64,000 nt of DNA from Phycisphaerales bacterium (GCA_020850415.1 JADZER010000023.1:62001-126000), one strand, 5' to 3'; counted from the first letter of the stretch, positions 44,858 through 54,892 are shown. Notes: generated by a model from the sequence alone, not told the origin. Numbers and translations are program-made.

Positions 44858-45118
44858 CTGGAGGAGAGAGAGATCGGTAATAGTCTACTGCGTTATCGGG
44901 TAGTTCGTTCCAGAAACCTTGAAACATTTTACATGCGCGCTCCGCGGGCGCAGCTTGACAGCGCGCGCCGCGGGGGATACGGCAGACTACGCAGGGTGTT
45001 CCCCGGCGGGCGCGCCGCCCGGTGCGTATGCACGGCCTGCATGCATATGCCGACGGGAAACCACCCAGCTTCGAGGGTTTCTGAGTGGGTCAAACGCCCC
45101 ATGCTCCGACGCGGGCCT
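44858..45118. other. Gene-free stretch
   Basis: No gene is seen here. The left part is unusually AT-rich for this genome (around 44870-44930). Then come a GC-rich imperfect hairpin around 44935-44985 (GCGCGCTCCGCGGGCGC...) and an inverted repeat GCGTATGCA...TGCATATGC around 45023-45049. It may hold the epimerase promoter (TAGCAT on the minus strand near 44804-44809) and a long 3' UTR. Confidence 0.4.
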
Positions 45119-46189
45119 TTACGATCCGGCAGGTGGATCCTTCGGCAGCCCCCGGAGGAATCTCGCCAGCGCCGGCGCCCGGCGCTCAGACGGGAGCGCT
45201 TCGATCCGCTCCCGCGCCGCCTGTGAAAGCGATTGCAGCAGCGTCTCCGGGATCACGCCGCGGTCCAGCTCTTTCAGCATCGCATCGATGGTGCGGGCAT
45301 CCAAGCCGCGGAGACCCGAGCCCCGCGCCCCGTCGACGGGAAGCGTCGAGCGATCGGTCGCCCGGCCCGCGTCCTGACGCTGCGCAATCTCCCGGGCCAG
45401 ACGCTGCTGCTCGATCCGGGCCCGCTCCTGGTCCATGTAGGCGGTCAGAGCCGCGCCGACGGCCTCCCGCTGCGCTTCGGTCAGCAGCTCCCACAGGCGC
45501 GTCTGCAGGGCCCCGGGCGAGGGGGCCAGCGCACGAAGCCCGGCCAGCCGGGCGCTCGGAGAGCCCTCCTCCTCTTCGGTCATCATCATCATCTCGGGGT
45601 CCGAGTCCTCCATCGGGCGGTCCGCGGCCGGCGCGCCCGCGCCGGGACGAGCCCGGAAATCCAGGCGGAACGCCCGCTCCGAGGGGCGGTCTTGGTCCGG
45701 TCCCCCCGGCCGGTCGGCGCGGCGGCCGGCGGGGCGAGTGTCCTCACGCCCGAGCCCGCTGTCGCGCTCGACCCTGTCGAGCACCTCGCCGAGGCGTTGC
45801 AGGGCGCGGACCTCGGCCCCCGCGCGCCCCCGCTCCGACGCGGGCAGCTGCTCCACCAACTCCCGCACCTCCGCCCCGTGGGCCCGGAGGAACACCCGCA
45901 GCTCCCCGCCGAAGCGCCGGAGTTCCTCGCGCATCAGCGCCGTCTGGTCCGGCGTCAGCGCGAGGTCCGGCCCGGTGAGATCGCGGAGAGCCTGCAGGAA
46001 GATCGGCGCCGGCGCCGCCCGCTGGTTGTCCCCGAAGCGCCCGAGGTCGCCGTCGGTGTACTGGGCGCGCACGCCCGGCACCCCGCGCTCCGTCACGGTC
46101 GGCCCAGCCAGCGGGGCGTCCTGCGCACGGGCGAGCCCCGTGCCGAGCAGCACGCAGGCCAGGGCGGCGGTCGTGGGGTGTGGGCGCAT
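45119..46189 (-). CDS. Secreted hypothetical protein, helical and charged
   Basis: The 356-residue protein has a signal peptide (TTAALACVLLGTGLARAQ) and a mature part rich in Arg, Glu, Ala and Leu with long predicted helices: DLALTPDQTALMREELRRFG, LWELLTEAQREAVGAALTAY, ERARIEQQRLAREIAQRQD. The LTxDQ and LTEAQRE phrases recall Spy/CpxP-like periplasmic helical proteins, which bind unfolded proteins or metals, but this is weak. A Met-rich acidic patch (EMMMMTEEEEG) sits in the middle. GTAGGAGA precedes the ATG. Divergent from the Mrp gene. Confidence 0.65.
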   Translation of the reverse strand: MRPHPTTAALACVLLGTGLARAQDAPLAGPTVTERGVPGVRAQYTDGDLGRFGDNQRAAPAPIFLQALRDLTGPDLALTPDQTALMREELRRFGGELRVFLRAHGAEVRELVEQLPASERGRAGAEVRALQRLGEVLDRVERDSGLGREDTRPAGRRADRPGGPDQDRPSERAFRLDFRARPGAGAPAADRPMEDSDPEMMMMTEEEEGSPSARLAGLRALAPSPGALQTRLWELLTEAQREAVGAALTAYMDQERARIEQQRLAREIAQRQDAGRATDRSTLPVDGARGSGLRGLDARTIDAMLKELDRGVIPETLLQSLSQAARERIEALPSERRAPALARFLRGLPKDPPAGS

Positions 46190-46301
46190 GGGGTGTCTCC
46201 TACCTGTGGTCATCGGCCAAACGGGCCCGCGGCCGCGCGATTGCCCGGGCCATAGCATCCCCCGACGGGATACCCCCGAACACAGACCGGAGGCCGGAGC
46301 A

Positions 46302-47579
46302 GTGCCGACGACCAAGGACATCATCCGTGATTCGCTCGCCGGGGTCCAGCCCCACGGCCAGAACCAGCCCCTCGGCGACGGCCTCAAATGGGTCGCCGAG
46401 TGCGATGGCTTCGTAAACCTCAAGCTCTGCACCCCCGGCCTGGGCACCCCCAACGCCCGCCAGGCCGCCGCGTCGGAGGCCCGGGATGCCCTGACCATGG
46501 CCCTCGCCGAGGCCGGCACCGCCCTGCGGGCCCTGATCATCGAGTTCGTCGACGAGGCGGGGGGAGTCGTGCAGACCGAGCGCCTCGGGCCCGGCCAGCC
46601 GGCCCCGCGGACAACCCAGCCGCCCCCGCGGGCGACCCAGCCAGCCCCGGCGGGCGAGGCCGCCGCGGACGCGTGCTCAGCGCCGGTGGGCCACCGGCCC
46701 ATCGGCGGGCTTTCCGACACGACCGGCAAGGCCCCGCCCCCCGCCAACCCGCTGGACTCGATCCGGCACATCATCGCCGTGGGCGCGGGCAAGGGGGGCG
46801 TCGGCAAATCCACCATCGCCGTGGCGCTCGCCGTAGGGCTCGCCCGCCGCGGGCACGCGGTGGGGCTGCTCGACGGCGACATCTACGGCCCGTCGATGCC
46901 GACCATGCTGGGGCTCGACGAGATGGAGCAGATGGTCGTCGCCGGCAAGCTCCAGCCGCACGCGGTCCACGGGGTCAAGGCGATCACGATCGGCAAGCTG
47001 GTCGACCCCGACAAGCCGCTGATCTGGCGCGGGCCGATGGCCCACGGGGCCTTCAAGCAGCTCATCGAGCAGACCGACTGGGGAGAGCTCGACTACATGA
47101 TCGTCGATCTCCCGCCCGGCACCGGCGATGTGTGCCTGACGCTCGCCCAGACCCTGCCCTGCACCGGCGCGGTCATCGTCTGCACGCCGCAGAAGGTGGC
47201 CCAGGACGACGCCGTCCGCGCCGCCCGCATGTTCCAGCAGCTCAATATCGAGGTCCTCGGCGTCGTCGAGAACATGAGCTACTTCCTCGGCGACCCCGAC
47301 GAGCAGGGCCGCGTGAAGGAGTACGACATCTTCGGTCGCGGCGGGGCGGAGGTCATGGCCCAGCGCCTCGGCCTGCCCTTCCTGGGCGCCGTGCCCATCA
47401 ACATGGCCATGCGGGCCAACGCCGACGAGGGAGAGCCCGTGAAGAACTTCGAGCCCGCGTCGGCCGGGGGCGCCGCGCTGCCGGCGGCACTGGACTCGAT
47501 GATCACAACCCTCGAGGGCCAGGTCGCCCTCGCGCAGATGCGACAGGGCAAGGGCAGGCCGAGCCTGAGCATCAGCTAA
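46302..47579 (+). CDS. Mrp/NBP35-family Fe-S cluster carrier ATPase
   Basis: The 425-residue protein has an N-terminal domain and, from about residue 150, a deviant Walker A ATPase: AVGAGKGGVGKSTIAVALAV, LLDGDIYGPSMPTMLG, DYMIVDLPPGTGD and VVENMSYF. These are the marks of Mrp/ApbC, which carry Fe-S clusters to target proteins. The CxxC cluster motif of many members is not seen after VVENMSYF. The linker between domains is Pro/Ala-rich (PAPRTTQPPPRATQ). It starts with GTG with GGAGG 10 nt upstream. Confidence 0.9.
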   Translation: MPTTKDIIRDSLAGVQPHGQNQPLGDGLKWVAECDGFVNLKLCTPGLGTPNARQAAASEARDALTMALAEAGTALRALIIEFVDEAGGVVQTERLGPGQPAPRTTQPPPRATQPAPAGEAAADACSAPVGHRPIGGLSDTTGKAPPPANPLDSIRHIIAVGAGKGGVGKSTIAVALAVGLARRGHAVGLLDGDIYGPSMPTMLGLDEMEQMVVAGKLQPHAVHGVKAITIGKLVDPDKPLIWRGPMAHGAFKQLIEQTDWGELDYMIVDLPPGTGDVCLTLAQTLPCTGAVIVCTPQKVAQDDAVRAARMFQQLNIEVLGVVENMSYFLGDPDEQGRVKEYDIFGRGGAEVMAQRLGLPFLGAVPINMAMRANADEGEPVKNFEPASAGGAALPAALDSMITTLEGQVALAQMRQGKGRPSLSIS

Positions 47580-47627
47580 GAACCGGCGCGGCCCGGATCG
47601 CCGCCGCGGCCTGCCGGCCCTGTCCCG

Positions 47628-49595
47628 TCAGTCCGCCAGCACCACCCGGTCCAGGCGCAACGCCTCCCCCACGCTCCACGCCTGGAACGGGCACCCGCGC
47701 GGGCTGAACGGCTCCTCGGCGTCCGCGATCTCCGCGATGTGGCCGAGCCCGTGCGCCGCCGTGCTGTCCAGCAGCGGCTGCAGGAACCGGGCCCGCGCCT
47801 CCCGCCGGGCCTTGTGCGTGTTGTGCCGGACGCGGACCCACGCCTCAACAAAGGGCCCCATCAGCCAAGGCCAGACCGTCCCGTTGTGGTACGCGCTGTC
47901 GCGCTCGAGCTGCCCGCTGCCCCCGGGGCCGATGTAGCGAGCCGCGTACCCCGCCTCCCCCGGCGCCAGCGTCCGCAGCCCCATCGGCGTCACCAGCGTC
48001 CGCTCGCACAGATCCACGATCGCCCGCGCCTGGGCCCCGGTGAAGAGCTGATGCGTCAGCCCGCCCACCGCCAGCAGCTGGTTCGGGCGCAGCCGGTCGT
48101 CGGTCGTGCCCGGCCGGTGGTCCACATCGATGACATCGAACAGGCACCGGCGCTGACGGTTCCAGAACCGCTCCGTGAACGACGCCAACGCCCGCGCCGC
48201 CAGCGGACCGAACGAGTGCTCGTCCGGCGTGCACAGGATCAACGCGTTGATCCACAGCGCCTGGATCTCGACCGGCTTGCCGACCCGCGGCGTGATCGCC
48301 TGACCGTTCACCCGCGCGTCCATCCAGGTCAGGCTCGAGTCCCCCTCCCCGCACCGCAGCAGCCCGTCCGCGTCGGCCCCGATCCCAAGCCGCGTCCCCG
48401 CCCCGTACGCCTTCAGCGCCCGGACGCAGGTGCGCCGGATGAGCTTCTCATCGCCCGGGGGCAGCGAGAAGTCCGCGGCGGTCTGGGCCTGGGCCAGGAA
48501 GTCGTGCGCCGCCTGCACATACCACAGCGCCGCGTCCACCGAGTGGAACTCCGGCGCCTCGCCCGCGTCGGGGAACCGGTTGGGCAGCAGCCCCTCGACC
48601 TGCGCCCTCGACCACTCCACCAGGATCTGCCGCGCAGTCTCCAGCCGCCCGGTCGCCAGGCACAGCCCACGCATCGAGAGGAAGGTGTCCCGCCCCCAGT
48701 CCGTGAACCACGGGTACCCCGCGATGATCGTCGACGCGATGCCACGCTCCACGATGTACGCGTCCGCCGCCCGCGACAGGCCCGTCCCGAGCGCCCGGCG
48801 CCGCGACCCCTCACGCTCGCGAAGCGCACGCACCACCTCCGGCGTCGAGCCCCCGGGCAGCGGGCGGTCCGGCGGCGTGTCGGTCGTGAAGATCAGGCAC
48901 GCCTCGTCCTCCGGGCTCTCGAGCGCGAACCCGAACTCGCCCGGCGAGGCGCAGTCCTCGACCGCGTCCAGCCCACGCGCCTGCTCCTGGCTGTAGAGGA
49001 ACCCGCGGTACCAGTCCGGCTTGGCGCTGAATGTCCCGTTGAACCGCGCGGTGACACGAGGCGCCCCCCAGTACGGCTGCCAGGTGATGCGCTCCGGGCC
49101 CGCCTCCGGGTGGAAGCTGCACTGCGAGTTCTCCCGGTGCAGCGCGTGGTAGTCACGCACCGTCAGCAGCGGACGCACACGAAGCCCAGCCCCCCGCCCC
49201 GACCCGAGCCCCGCCCCCAGCAGGCGCCAGGTGACCACACACGCCGCGTGCCCGTGCGGCACAAAGATCTCCTGACGCACCCGCGTCCGGTCGTCAAGCT
49301 TGTACACCCAGGTCGGCCACGGGTCCGAGGTGAAGCTCTCGATCCACTTGAACCCCGCCGGATGGATCACCCCCGGGCAGTAGCTGTGCGCACTCAGCGG
49401 GTACTCCCCGCCCCCCGTCCGGATCCAGACCTCAAGCCCGTTGACCAGGACGAACCGCTCCGTCGGCGGCGTGCGTGCCGCGAGCAGCAGCGCGTGGTAC
49501 CGACGGGTCCGGCTCCCCGCGACGGTGCCGGAGGCAAACCCCCCCAGCCCGTCGGCCTCAAGCCATTCCGCGTCAACGCCGAACACGGGTGCCAT
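47628..49595 (-). CDS. Glycogen debranching enzyme (amylo-alpha-1,6-glucosidase)
   Basis: The 655-residue protein has the bacterial/archaeal debranching layout: an N-terminal beta domain (EWLEADGLGGFASGTVAGSR, RRYHALLLA) and a C-terminal alpha/alpha barrel with AGYPWFTDWGRDTFLSMRGL, LPNRFPD, SLTWMDARVNG and NGTVWPWLMGPFVEAW. It hydrolyses the 1,6 branch points of glycogen. It lies 24 bp downstream of the EAL gene, in a unit with glycogen synthase, opposite glgB. TACGCT lies 6 nt before the ATG. Confidence 0.93.
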   Translation of the reverse strand: MAPVFGVDAEWLEADGLGGFASGTVAGSRTRRYHALLLAARTPPTERFVLVNGLEVWIRTGGGEYPLSAHSYCPGVIHPAGFKWIESFTSDPWPTWVYKLDDRTRVRQEIFVPHGHAACVVTWRLLGAGLGSGRGAGLRVRPLLTVRDYHALHRENSQCSFHPEAGPERITWQPYWGAPRVTARFNGTFSAKPDWYRGFLYSQEQARGLDAVEDCASPGEFGFALESPEDEACLIFTTDTPPDRPLPGGSTPEVVRALREREGSRRRALGTGLSRAADAYIVERGIASTIIAGYPWFTDWGRDTFLSMRGLCLATGRLETARQILVEWSRAQVEGLLPNRFPDAGEAPEFHSVDAALWYVQAAHDFLAQAQTAADFSLPPGDEKLIRRTCVRALKAYGAGTRLGIGADADGLLRCGEGDSSLTWMDARVNGQAITPRVGKPVEIQALWINALILCTPDEHSFGPLAARALASFTERFWNRQRRCLFDVIDVDHRPGTTDDRLRPNQLLAVGGLTHQLFTGAQARAIVDLCERTLVTPMGLRTLAPGEAGYAARYIGPGGSGQLERDSAYHNGTVWPWLMGPFVEAWVRVRHNTHKARREARARFLQPLLDSTAAHGLGHIAEIADAEEPFSPRGCPFQAWSVGEALRLDRVVLAD

Positions 49596-49619
49596 GGCGC
49601 AAGCGTAGCGGCCCGGCTC

Positions 49620-52600
49620 TCACGCCGCGTCGCGCCTCGTGCGGGCCCACTCGGCGAGGTACCCGGGCACCTCCGCCGCCGTCAGCGGCCCGCTGAAGTA
49701 CATCCCCTGCCCGAACTCGCAGCCCATCGAAAGCAGCGTCGCCAGCTGGTCCTTGTCCTCGATGCCCTCCGCCACCACCGCCATCCCCAGGTTCGCCGCA
49801 AGCTCCACCGCCGTGTGCACCAGGGCCACGAACCGCCTCCCCCGCTCGATGTTCGCCACGAACGACCGGTCGATCTTCACGATCTCCACCGGGAAGTCGC
49901 TGAGCGAGGCCAGCGAGGAGTGACCGGTCCCGAAGTCGTCCAGGCTCTGCTTCACGCCGATGTCCCGGATCGCGTACAGCATCCGCGTCCCCGACGCGAT
50001 GTCCTGCATCACCGCCGTCTCGGTGATCTCCAGGTACAGCGCCGACGGCGGCACCCCGGTCTGACGCAGCACCTCCCGGATCGTCTCCGGCAGGTCGTGC
50101 TGCACAAGCTGGCTCCGCGACAGGTTGACGCTGACATGACGCGGGGCCCGGGGACCCAGCGCCGCACGCCACCGGGCGATCTGGCGGCACGCCTCCGTCA
50201 GGATCCAGTGCCCCAGCGGGATGATCAGCCCGGTCTGCTCCGCGATCGGGATGAACTCGTCCGGACGGATCAGCCCACGCTCGGGGTGACGCCACCGCAC
50301 CAGCGTCTCGAACCCCTCCACACGCTGGGTCTCCAGCGACACGATCGGCTGGTACACCAGGAACAGCTGGTCCGTGCCCAGCGCCGCCCGCAGGTCGTGC
50401 TCGATGCTCATCCGCTGGTGGATCCGGTCGCCCATCCGCGCCTCGAACCGCACCATCCGACCACGCCCCGCCAGCTTCGCCTCGTACAGCGCGATGTCCG
50501 CGCTGCGGAGAATCTCCTCGGCGTTCGGCGTCGCCCCGTCGTCGGTCGCCGACCCGATGCTCGTCGTCAGGAACAGCTCACGCCCCCCGGGGTGGAACGG
50601 CTCCGCGAAGGTCGCCAGCAGACGCTCCCCCAGCGCCGCCGACTCGGCCTCCCCGGCGCCGCGGACAAGCACCGCGAAGCCGTCCGACCCGATCCTCGCC
50701 GCCAGCGCGTCCAGACCGCTCTGGCTCACCGTCGACCGGATCCGGTCCGCGGCCTCGCGCAGGATCTCGTCGCCCACGCCGTGGCCCAGCGTGTCGTTGA
50801 TGAACGCGAACCGGTCGATGTCCATCGCCAGCAGAGCGAACGACCCGCCCGCGCCGTGCCGCTCGGCAACCGCCTCGGCCAGACGCTCGGCGAGCATCAG
50901 CCGGTTGGCCATCCCCGTCATCTCGTCGCTGTACGCCGCGTGCAGCAGCGCCTCCTCGTGCCGCTTCTGCTCGCTGATGTCCACCCGCAACGCCAGGAAG
51001 CCGCTGATCCGCCCGTCCGCGTCCCGCACCGGGCCGATGGAGCTGTCAACCCAGTACAGCGTCCCATCCTTGGCGCGGTTGCAGATCTCGCCCCGCCAGA
51101 CACGACCCGCCGCGATGGTCTTCCAGCAGTCCACCCAGAAACGCTTGGGATGGACCCCGGAGTTGACGATCCGGTGCGTCCGGCCGATCAGCTCCTCGCG
51201 CGAGTAGCCGCTGATCTCCGCGAACCGGGCGTTCGCGTCGATGATCGTGCCCGAGGCGTCGGTGATCGCCGTGATCGCCAGCTGGTCGATCGCCTGCCGG
51301 TAGGCGTCCAGCCTCGCCAGCGCCTCCCGCGCCTCCCGCTCCCGAGCCCGCAGGTCGTGTGTCATCTGCGCCGCCAGCCCAAGAGCCCTCGCCCGGGCGT
51401 CGCCGAACCCCCAGATCACCACCGCCGCCAGGATGCTCAGCTGCACCCCGCACGCGAACACCACCAGCGGCTGCGTCGACGCCTGCGCGCGGTCGAACGC
51501 CGGCGTGGAGCCCATCCACAGCGTCCACTCACGCCCCGCGAACTGCATCGCCCTGGTGGTCGTGAACGACCGTTCCCGCCCCCCGCCCGGATGCCCCGGA
51601 GCCGCGCCCGCACCCGCCGAACCCGCCGCACCCGCCGCACCCGCCGCACCACACGCGTCGAAGACCAGAGCGTCGGGGTCGAGCAGCCGACCCTCGTAGA
51701 ACTCGGCGTCAACCCACTCCGAGGCGCTCCCCGCAAGCCCCGCGAAGAACTCCCCCGGCGCCACCGGCATGAACACCCACCCCGTCAGGCTCGCCTCCCT
51801 CGCCGCCGGCGTCCCGGGGTCAGACCCGTTCGCGTAGACCGGCACCAGGTACACCAACAGTGATCCCGTCCCCGTCCCTGTCCCCGCCCCCGTTCCCGCC
51901 CCCGCTCCCGCCTCCACCCCCACAGGCGAGGAGATCACCGGCTGGCCGCTCAGCATCGCCCGGTCCGCCGCCGCCCGGATCGCCGGGTCCCGCGCGAGGT
52001 CCGCCCCCGGCGCGAACAGGCCGGGCGCCTCGGGCTCGAGGAAGGTCGAGACATAGCACCAGTCGGCCCCCTCGGGCGCCTCGGGCCTGGGGAAGCCCGG
52101 CGCCCCGTCGGCCCGCTGGGCCTCGACGAACGCGTCCAGGCCGCCCGGCGCGACACGGGCCGCGTAGCCGATCGTCCCGGCCCCGGGGGCCCCGACGGCC
52201 GCCGTGCTCGCCAACGCGAACTCGCGGAACTCGGCGCGCTCCACCGCCCGGCTGGCCCTGAAGACGCCCACGCACGCCTGCGGCTCGGCCGTCAGCAGAC
52301 GCAGGCGCGTCGCCGCCTGCGCCTCGATCAGGTCGGTCACCCGATGGAACTCGGACGCCACCCGCACCAGGTGCTGGTGGCGCATCTGCAGGCCGACGAC
52401 CGCCGCCGTAACCAGCCCGGCGAGCAGCGTGAGCGCGGTCGCGCCCGCCGTCAGGGCACGCCTCCGGCGAGGCGACGCGAGAGGGTCCGGCGGGAGCCCC
52501 GGCTGGGGTGCCGCGCCGCCGACCCTCCACAGCAGCAGCGGCCCGGCGAGCAGCACCAGCGCCGCGCCGTCGATCATGGCCGCGCCCAACGCCGAGATCC

Positions 52601-52706
52601 CCGCCAGCCCAGTCAGCCCCATCACCCACATGACCGCGAGCTCAGCGATCAGGACGATCGCAAGCATCTCGACGAACAGCCGGAATGTCGAGCGTGTCGG
52701 TCGCAT
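49620..52706 (-). CDS. CHASE-PAS-GGDEF-EAL membrane signalling protein
   Basis: The 1028-residue protein has N-terminal membrane helices, an extracytoplasmic CHASE-like domain (about 120-400), another helix (VVFACGVQLSILAAVVIWGF), a PAS domain (about 465-575), a GGDEF domain (about 590-750) and an EAL domain (about 770-1010). The cyclase motif is degenerate (GSDGF instead of GGDEF), so it probably does not make c-di-GMP. The EAL core has ETLVRWRHP, NLSRSQL, EITETAVMQD, DDFGTGHSS, KIDRSF and AEGIED, so it likely degrades c-di-GMP. Two Gly/Ala/Thr-rich repeats (encoded near 51605-51650 and 51865-51912) lie in the sensor. It is between the glycogen synthase and debranching genes. Confidence 0.92.
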   Translation of the reverse strand: MRPTRSTFRLFVEMLAIVLIAELAVMWVMGLTGLAGISALGAAMIDGAALVLLAGPLLLWRVGGAAPQPGLPPDPLASPRRRRALTAGATALTLLAGLVTAAVVGLQMRHQHLVRVASEFHRVTDLIEAQAATRLRLLTAEPQACVGVFRASRAVERAEFREFALASTAAVGAPGAGTIGYAARVAPGGLDAFVEAQRADGAPGFPRPEAPEGADWCYVSTFLEPEAPGLFAPGADLARDPAIRAAADRAMLSGQPVISSPVGVEAGAGAGTGAGTGTGTGSLLVYLVPVYANGSDPGTPAAREASLTGWVFMPVAPGEFFAGLAGSASEWVDAEFYEGRLLDPDALVFDACGAAGAAGAAGSAGAGAAPGHPGGGRERSFTTTRAMQFAGREWTLWMGSTPAFDRAQASTQPLVVFACGVQLSILAAVVIWGFGDARARALGLAAQMTHDLRAREREAREALARLDAYRQAIDQLAITAITDASGTIIDANARFAEISGYSREELIGRTHRIVNSGVHPKRFWVDCWKTIAAGRVWRGEICNRAKDGTLYWVDSSIGPVRDADGRISGFLALRVDISEQKRHEEALLHAAYSDEMTGMANRLMLAERLAEAVAERHGAGGSFALLAMDIDRFAFINDTLGHGVGDEILREAADRIRSTVSQSGLDALAARIGSDGFAVLVRGAGEAESAALGERLLATFAEPFHPGGRELFLTTSIGSATDDGATPNAEEILRSADIALYEAKLAGRGRMVRFEARMGDRIHQRMSIEHDLRAALGTDQLFLVYQPIVSLETQRVEGFETLVRWRHPERGLIRPDEFIPIAEQTGLIIPLGHWILTEACRQIARWRAALGPRAPRHVSVNLSRSQLVQHDLPETIREVLRQTGVPPSALYLEITETAVMQDIASGTRMLYAIRDIGVKQSLDDFGTGHSSLASLSDFPVEIVKIDRSFVANIERGRRFVALVHTAVELAANLGMAVVAEGIEDKDQLATLLSMGCEFGQGMYFSGPLTAAEVPGYLAEWARTRRDAA

Positions 52707-52958
52707 GCGCTATGGGCCCGCGTCGGGCGGGAAAGGTGCCCAGACCATCGGCCGTTTCCGGCCCCCAGTTGCCCGCGCTACCCCACGCCGTGCGGGATTC
52801 TCCACACCCAAGCGCCCGCCCCGAGCCCAAGGGGAGCCGCGGGGATCGCGCACCGACGGGTACGCCGCCGCCCGAACCGGGGCCGCGTCAGGGGTTCCCC
52901 TCGATCGCCGCCACCCGCCCCCGCCCCCAGTGAGTAGTTCCGCACACCCGCCGGGCGG

Positions 52959-54821
52959 TCAGAACGCCCCCGCCTTGGCCCGGGCGACCGCCAGGTCGTG
53001 GGCGATGTGGTACGGACGCCCCAGCTTGGCCCACTCGAAGTTCCAGCTCCGGCGCTCCACCTCGTTGCGGACCGCGATCCGCCCGCGCCGGTCGAGCTGG
53101 CAGAACTCCCACATCCGCCGCGCCAGGCTCGTCGCCGCCTCCTCGTTGGACCGACCCCGGCGCGGGATGATGTACATCCCCCACTTGTTGTGGTCCGCGA
53201 AGTTCTCCGCCACATACCGGCCGAACCCCGCGAGGTCGCTCGTGACCGCAGGCACGCCCAGAGCCACGCACTCCAGCGGCGTGTAGCCCCAGGGCTCATA
53301 GGCGCTGGGGAACAGGCCCAGGTGGCACCCGCGCACAAACTGCTCGTACTCGATCCCCCACAGCGGGTTGGTCGTCGAGATGAAGTCCGGGTGGTACACC
53401 ACCTTCACCCGGTCCTCCGGGCTGTTGACCAGCCCCAGACGGCGGATCGTCCGCATGATCTCGTCGGTGTCCTCGTCCTCGAGCGTGTGCGTGACCACCG
53501 GCGGCAGGCGGCTGATCCGCAGCGCCGCCTGCGTCCGGCGAAGACGCAGACGCCAGTACTCGGTCAGCAGGTCGTCCAGCACCACCCGCTGCCCCGCCGC
53601 CGCCTTGCGGAACAGCTCCTCCCCCATCATCTCGGTCACCGTCTTGCACACCTCGCGCAGCTCCGCCAGCACGCCGCGGCTCTGGAGCGCCTCGGGCTTG
53701 AGGTGCTTGTGGTCCCGCCGGGTCACGATGAAGAAGACCACCGTCCGGTCCGACTCCTCACGACGCAGCTGCTCGTTGAGCCGGGCGCACGCCTCCAGGC
53801 ACAGGTCAAAGCCCTTGTTCCGCGGCTCGTACCGCCCGCTGCTGAACATGTAGGTCGTCTTCTCGAGGTTGAACGAGTAGCTGGGGAAGAAATGCCCCAT
53901 CACGAACTCGTGGATCTTCTCCTTGAACTGCGCGTGCAGCGTCTGGAACTCGTGACCCACATTGTACCGCTCGATGTTCAGCCCGTTGGGCAGGATCAGG
54001 TCCGGCTTCCGACCAAGCAGCACCGCGCACTCCTCGGCGGTGATCGGGCTGATCGTCGTGAACACATGCGCCCCGTGCGCCGCCGCCCGCTCGTAGTGGT
54101 GCTGCGCCCGGATCCCGAAACGCACCGCCTCCGCCTCGTGGTCGATCGCCGGCAAACGGCCGTAAAAGTCGCCCTCGGCCGAGGCGATGTAACGCCCGCA
54201 GATCGTCGCGTGCGTCGTGAACACCACCGAGCAGTTCAGCTGCTCCCGCCGGATCATCGGGATCGCCAGCCCGCTCATCCACTCGTGGAAGTGCGCCAGC
54301 ACCCGACGGCTCTGCTGCCCACGACCCTCCCACACCCGGCACAGGTGCGTGAAAAGCAGACGCAGCGCCTCAGAGAACCCCACAACCTGATCCACCAGCG
54401 CGTCGTTCCCCGGGCTCTCGATCGCGTGGTCCTTCCACACCCGGTACTTGATCTCGTCCAGCTTCGCCCCGGTGAACGAGTGCTCCAGCAGCAGCGCCCG
54501 CGGCCGGCCCTGCACCAGCCAACGCCCCGTGTGCGCCGTGATCCCGTCCGCCTTCAGGCCGTCCACCACCTGGCACAGCCACCCCGTCGCCCGCCGGGGG
54601 TCCAGCTCCAGCACGCTCTTCTGACCCGCGTACGGCCCCACCATCAGGTACCGGTTCTGCCACCGGTGCACCATCGTCGGCGCCTTCGACCGGAGCACCT
54701 GATAGATACCGCCCACCGGATTGCACACCTCCCAGCCCACCTCGGCGAGAAGCACACCGGGCGGCGCGCGGTTGATATCGACCTCGGGGGCGTGGCTGAC
54801 CACTTCGGGCGTCACGGACAT
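52959..54821 (-). CDS. Glycogen synthase, GT3 (eukaryote) type
   Basis: The 620-residue protein is a GT3 glycogen synthase, like yeast Gsy or animal GYS, and not a GT5 GlgA. It has the N-terminal loop AEVGWEVCNPVGGIYQVLRS, VLAHFHEWMSGLAIP, TTHATICGRYIASAEGDFYG, LPNGLNIERYNVGHEFQ, and the catalytic FPSAYEPWGYTPLECVALGV. GT3 enzymes use UDP-glucose. The C-terminal phospho-regulatory tail of the eukaryotic enzymes is lacking. ATG at 54821 chosen (MSVTPEVV). It is divergent from glgB and heads an operon with the EAL protein and the debranching enzyme. Confidence 0.93.
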   Translation of the reverse strand: MSVTPEVVSHAPEVDINRAPPGVLLAEVGWEVCNPVGGIYQVLRSKAPTMVHRWQNRYLMVGPYAGQKSVLELDPRRATGWLCQVVDGLKADGITAHTGRWLVQGRPRALLLEHSFTGAKLDEIKYRVWKDHAIESPGNDALVDQVVGFSEALRLLFTHLCRVWEGRGQQSRRVLAHFHEWMSGLAIPMIRREQLNCSVVFTTHATICGRYIASAEGDFYGRLPAIDHEAEAVRFGIRAQHHYERAAAHGAHVFTTISPITAEECAVLLGRKPDLILPNGLNIERYNVGHEFQTLHAQFKEKIHEFVMGHFFPSYSFNLEKTTYMFSSGRYEPRNKGFDLCLEACARLNEQLRREESDRTVVFFIVTRRDHKHLKPEALQSRGVLAELREVCKTVTEMMGEELFRKAAAGQRVVLDDLLTEYWRLRLRRTQAALRISRLPPVVTHTLEDEDTDEIMRTIRRLGLVNSPEDRVKVVYHPDFISTTNPLWGIEYEQFVRGCHLGLFPSAYEPWGYTPLECVALGVPAVTSDLAGFGRYVAENFADHNKWGMYIIPRRGRSNEEAATSLARRMWEFCQLDRRGRIAVRNEVERRSWNFEWAKLGRPYHIAHDLAVARAKAGAF

Positions 54822-54850
54822 CGCGGGCGCACTCCTCGGGCTGGTGGGCG

Positions 54851-54878
54851 ATTCTAGCGGCCCCGGGCCGAGTACCAT
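54851..54878. promoter_or_regulatory. Divergent promoter region between glycogen synthase and glgB
   Basis: In the 71-bp spacer the minus strand carries TAGAAT (54851-54856), a good -10 for the synthase gene. The plus strand carries TACCAT (54873-54878), 14 nt before the glgB ATG. The two boxes are so close that the transcription units may compete or be co-regulated. Confidence 0.4.
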
Positions 54879-54892
54879 CACCACGAGCACGC

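Noticed and set aside
44935..45049. A structured regulatory RNA or riboswitch in the gap after 44858
   Set aside because: Hairpins can be drawn, but none matches a riboswitch consensus I know, and GC-rich sequence folds readily.
47739..51863. A 1374-codon plus-strand reading frame across the debranching and EAL genes
   Set aside because: It is antisense to two clearly conserved genes and is Arg/Pro/His-rich junk. It spans the junction of two unrelated genes, which a real gene would not.
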